64,000 bases of DNA, taken from contig NZ_CP025086.1 in NCBI RefSeq assembly GCF_004135935.1, positions 2,418,001 through 2,482,000 on the forward strand, written 5' to 3'. The position numbers and the translations under genes are program-made. Under the pieces are notes generated by a model, which was not told where the DNA came from, searched no databases, and saw only the letters and a list, made by a program, of their open reading frames with translations. Positions 62,037-64,000 of this stretch are shown in pieces; the stretch's first letter is position 1, and every line of letters starts with the position of its first letter. Source of the stretch: Methylovirgula ligni. Lineage in GTDB: Bacteria > Pseudomonadota > Alphaproteobacteria > Rhizobiales > Beijerinckiaceae.

Positions 62037-63179
62037 ATGCGGATCGAGTGGCAGATCATTTTCTGGTTCGCGGCTCTGGCTTGCCTCGTCATGCTGCTCT
62101 GGCTGTTCAACGGGGTGATCCTGCCCTTCGCCGCGGCTTTCGTCATCGCCTATCTGCTCGATCCGCTGGCTGTGCATTTGCAACGCCTGGGGCTCAACCG
62201 GCTTGCGGCGACGCTCGTCATTCTTTTCGGCTTCGTTTTCGTCCTGGCGCTCATTCTGGTTCTCATCGTGCCGGCGTTGACGCACCAGTTCGCGGCCTTC
62301 ATCCAGGCGCTGCCCGCGCTGCTCAACAAATTGCAGGGCCTGATCGCTGGCGCCGCTACCAAACTCAACACGGATTTTGCCACGCCGCTGCTGCGCAAGC
62401 TGGGATTGCGCAGCACCAGCATGCCGGACATCAAGACGAGCCTCAACGACATCGCCGGTCAGGCGGCGGGTTGGTTCGGGGGGGCGCTCAACTCGGTCGT
62501 CAGCCACGGAGCGGCGCTCATCAGCCTGGCGTCGCTACTGGTGGTGACGCCGGTCGTCGCTTTCTACATGCTGCTCGACTATCACCGCATGATCGCGGCG
62601 GCCGACAGCCTCATCCCGCCGCGCTATCGCGGCGTCGTGCATCAGCTCGCGCATCAGATCGACACGACCATGTCGGGTTTTCTGCGCGGACAATCGCTGG
62701 TCTGCCTTTTCCTGGGTCTCTGGTATGGTCTTGGCCTGACGATCGTCGGCGTCAATTTCGGCCTGCTGATCGGCATAACCGGCGGCTTCCTGAGTTTCAT
62801 CCCCTATGTCGGCTCGATGACGGCATTGATCGCGGCGGCGATCATCTCGCTCGTGCAGGGCTGGCCGCACTGGACGTTATTCGCTTCGGCGGTGGGCGTG
62901 GTTGTCGTCGGCCAGTTTCTCGAGGGCAATGTGATCTCCCCGAAGCTCGTCGGCGACAAGGTCGGTCTGCATCCCGTCTGGCTGATGTTCGCGCTGCTCG
63001 CCTTCGGCAGTTTGCTCGGCTTCACCGGCCTCATCATCGCGGTGCCGGTCGCCGCGGCGGTGGGCGTGCTTCTGCGTTTCGCGGTTCAGCAATATCGCGC
63101 CAGCGAGCTCTATACGAACTTTCCGGAATCGCACGCGCTGATCCTGCCCAAGGCTATAAAGGCGCCGGACGAGCGGTGA
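62037..63179 (+). CDS. AI-2E/PerM family membrane protein
   Basis: A 380-residue permease of the AI-2E exporter family with about eight helices. The first helices lie at ~5-45, and the conserved C-terminal block has LLIGITGGFLSFIPYVGSMTALI, GQFLEGNVISPKLVGDKVGLHP and LGFTGLIIAVPVAAAVGV. Despite the name, most members have no proven substrate; some are linked to sodium/proton exchange. The gene ends one base before the start of the hdaA gene, so the two are cotranscribed. Confidence 0.9.
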   Translation: MRIEWQIIFWFAALACLVMLLWLFNGVILPFAAAFVIAYLLDPLAVHLQRLGLNRLAATLVILFGFVFVLALILVLIVPALTHQFAAFIQALPALLNKLQGLIAGAATKLNTDFATPLLRKLGLRSTSMPDIKTSLNDIAGQAAGWFGGALNSVVSHGAALISLASLLVVTPVVAFYMLLDYHRMIAAADSLIPPRYRGVVHQLAHQIDTTMSGFLRGQSLVCLFLGLWYGLGLTIVGVNFGLLIGITGGFLSFIPYVGSMTALIAAAIISLVQGWPHWTLFASAVGVVVVGQFLEGNVISPKLVGDKVGLHPVWLMFALLAFGSLLGFTGLIIAVPVAAAVGVLLRFAVQQYRASELYTNFPESHALILPKAIKAPDER

Positions 63180-63180
63180 G

Positions 63181-63891
63181 ATGAAATTCGGACCGCGCGT
63201 TCCGCGCTGGCAGCAACTCGGCCTCGAATTGCCGATCGAGCCGCATTTCTCCCGCGCCGATTTCCTCGTCTCGCAGTCGAACGCCGCGGCATTGCAGATG
63301 ATCGAGGCATGGCCGCATTGGCCGGGCAACATATTGCTGCTTGTCGGGGGGCCGGGGAGCGGCAAGAGCCATCTGGCGGCGATCTGGGCGGCGCGGGCAG
63401 GGGCGGAGATTTTCTCCGGCGCGCGCCTTGCCGAGTCTGATGTGGCGAGCCTTGCGGCCCTGACCGCCAAGCCGGCATTGGTGGTCGATGATGCCGATGC
63501 CCTCGGCGGCGCCGAGGCGGCGCTGTTTCATCTTTTCAATCTCGCCCGGCAGGAAAAGCAAAGCGTGCTGTTGACGGCAAGGCGGCCGCCGGACCTTTGG
63601 GGCTTGGCCATACCCGACCTTGTCTCGCGCCTGCGGCTCGCGCCTGTCGCCGAACTCGGCGCGCCGGATGACGAGTTGCTGCGCGCGGTCCTGCAAAAGC
63701 TGTTTCGCGATCGCCAATTGCTCGTCGATGGGTCGGTCGTCGACTATATCGCTTTGCACATCGAACGCTCGCTCGGTGTCGCCCGGGCCGTTGTGGAGGC
63801 CCTCGACCGGATGGCTTTGGCGCGCGGCGGCGCCGTAACGCGGGCGCTCGCGCGGGAGCTGCTGGCCGACGCCGGCGACGAGGCGGATTAA
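63181..63891 (+). CDS. hdaA: DnaA-related regulatory ATPase HdaA
   Basis: A 236-residue protein of the DnaA AAA+ fold without the DNA-binding domain IV. It has QLGLELPIEPHFSRADFLVS, Walker A GGPGSGKSHLA and Walker B ALVVDDADALG, with arginine-finger-like LVSRLRLA. HdaA with the beta clamp stimulates DnaA-ATP hydrolysis and so prevents repeat initiation. In Caulobacter and relatives hda lies downstream of the AI-2E-like permease gene, as here. Confidence 0.88.
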   Translation: MKFGPRVPRWQQLGLELPIEPHFSRADFLVSQSNAAALQMIEAWPHWPGNILLLVGGPGSGKSHLAAIWAARAGAEIFSGARLAESDVASLAALTAKPALVVDDADALGGAEAALFHLFNLARQEKQSVLLTARRPPDLWGLAIPDLVSRLRLAPVAELGAPDDELLRAVLQKLFRDRQLLVDGSVVDYIALHIERSLGVARAVVEALDRMALARGGAVTRALARELLADAGDEAD

Positions 63892-63985
63892 CTAACCGGG
63901 CGGCATGGCAAATATTCTCGCTGGGTCATGTTGACCCGGCGGGGGGCTGCGCCTAAAGCCATGCCATGAGTTGAGGAGTAGGATC

Positions 63986-64000
63986 GTGCGTCGCTTCGGA
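63986..64000 (+). CDS. Start of a gene cut by the window end
   Basis: GTG 63986 follows GAGGAG at a distance that suits a ribosome-binding site, and the frame continues to the window edge with the codons for VRRFG. Only five codons are seen, so identity cannot be judged. In relatives, polyphosphate kinase often follows hdaA, but that is only a guess from gene order. Confidence 0.3.

Overview
The window looks like chromosomal DNA of an alphaproteobacterium of the order Hyphomicrobiales (Rhizobiales), tentatively of the Beijerinckiaceae or a near relative. The pointers are high G+C, a B12-radical-SAM protein that resembles the hopanoid C-2 methylase HpnP, a mitochondrial-type complex I subunit (NDUFA12), an HdaA-type DnaA regulator, a B12-dependent ribonucleotide reductase, and isocitrate lyase paired with an ScfR/RamB-type regulator. 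No rRNA, tRNA, CRISPR array, insertion sequence or prophage was recognised. The family and genus placement is inference.

Layout. 1-2836: end of scpA, scpB, and convergent hpnP. 2837-7354: a region with switch-like base pairing, then a lone RND pump and an APH-fold kinase-like protein. 7351-11324 (minus): a signalling operon of sensor kinase, single-domain receiver and receiver-adenylate cyclase. 11449-15700: a DUF2147 protein, an aldose 1-epimerase-like protein, a Crp/Fnr regulator and an AsmA-like protein. 16071-18727: a TPR/beta-barrel outer-membrane protein, a FecR-domain protein and a receiver. 18764-29947: an exopolysaccharide locus with three GT4 glycosyltransferases, an O-antigen polymerase/ligase-like protein, a secreted protein of unknown function, a WcaJ/ExoY-like initiating transferase, a Wza-like lipoprotein and a Wzc-like protein without a Walker A motif. 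No Wzx flippase was seen.

29948-33754: a structured 5' leader with a possible 11-codon ORF, then three small membrane proteins (one only 59 residues) and an ethanolamine-permease-like APC transporter, closed by a very strong terminator that lies directly before the next start codon. 33791-45297: the most unusual block. It is an organosulfonate locus in which SsuD (minus) diverges from an FAD/NAD(P)-binding protein, an AprA-like flavoprotein, a minimal 4Fe-4S ferredoxin and a HEAT-repeat protein. These converge on a minus-strand operon of a Crp-type regulator, a sulfonate-binding protein and two permease/ATPase pairs. One permease carries an N-terminal cyclic-nucleotide-binding-like domain.

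45479-64000: a Cys-rich secreted peptide, DNA polymerase IV, an EthD-like protein, a PP2C-Ser/Thr kinase fusion, an aldoxime dehydratase, the scfR/aceA divergent pair, an ImmA/IrrE-like protease, nrdJ, the NDUFA12 homologue, purM-purN (overlapping), a CDP-alcohol phosphatidyltransferase, an AI-2E-family permease, hdaA and the first codons of another gene. The physiology suggested is a free-living, surface-associated bacterium that makes hopanoids and exopolysaccharide, uses C2 compounds through the glyoxylate shunt, and scavenges sulfonate sulfur. All functional calls come from reading motifs and remembered family resemblance; no database search was run.
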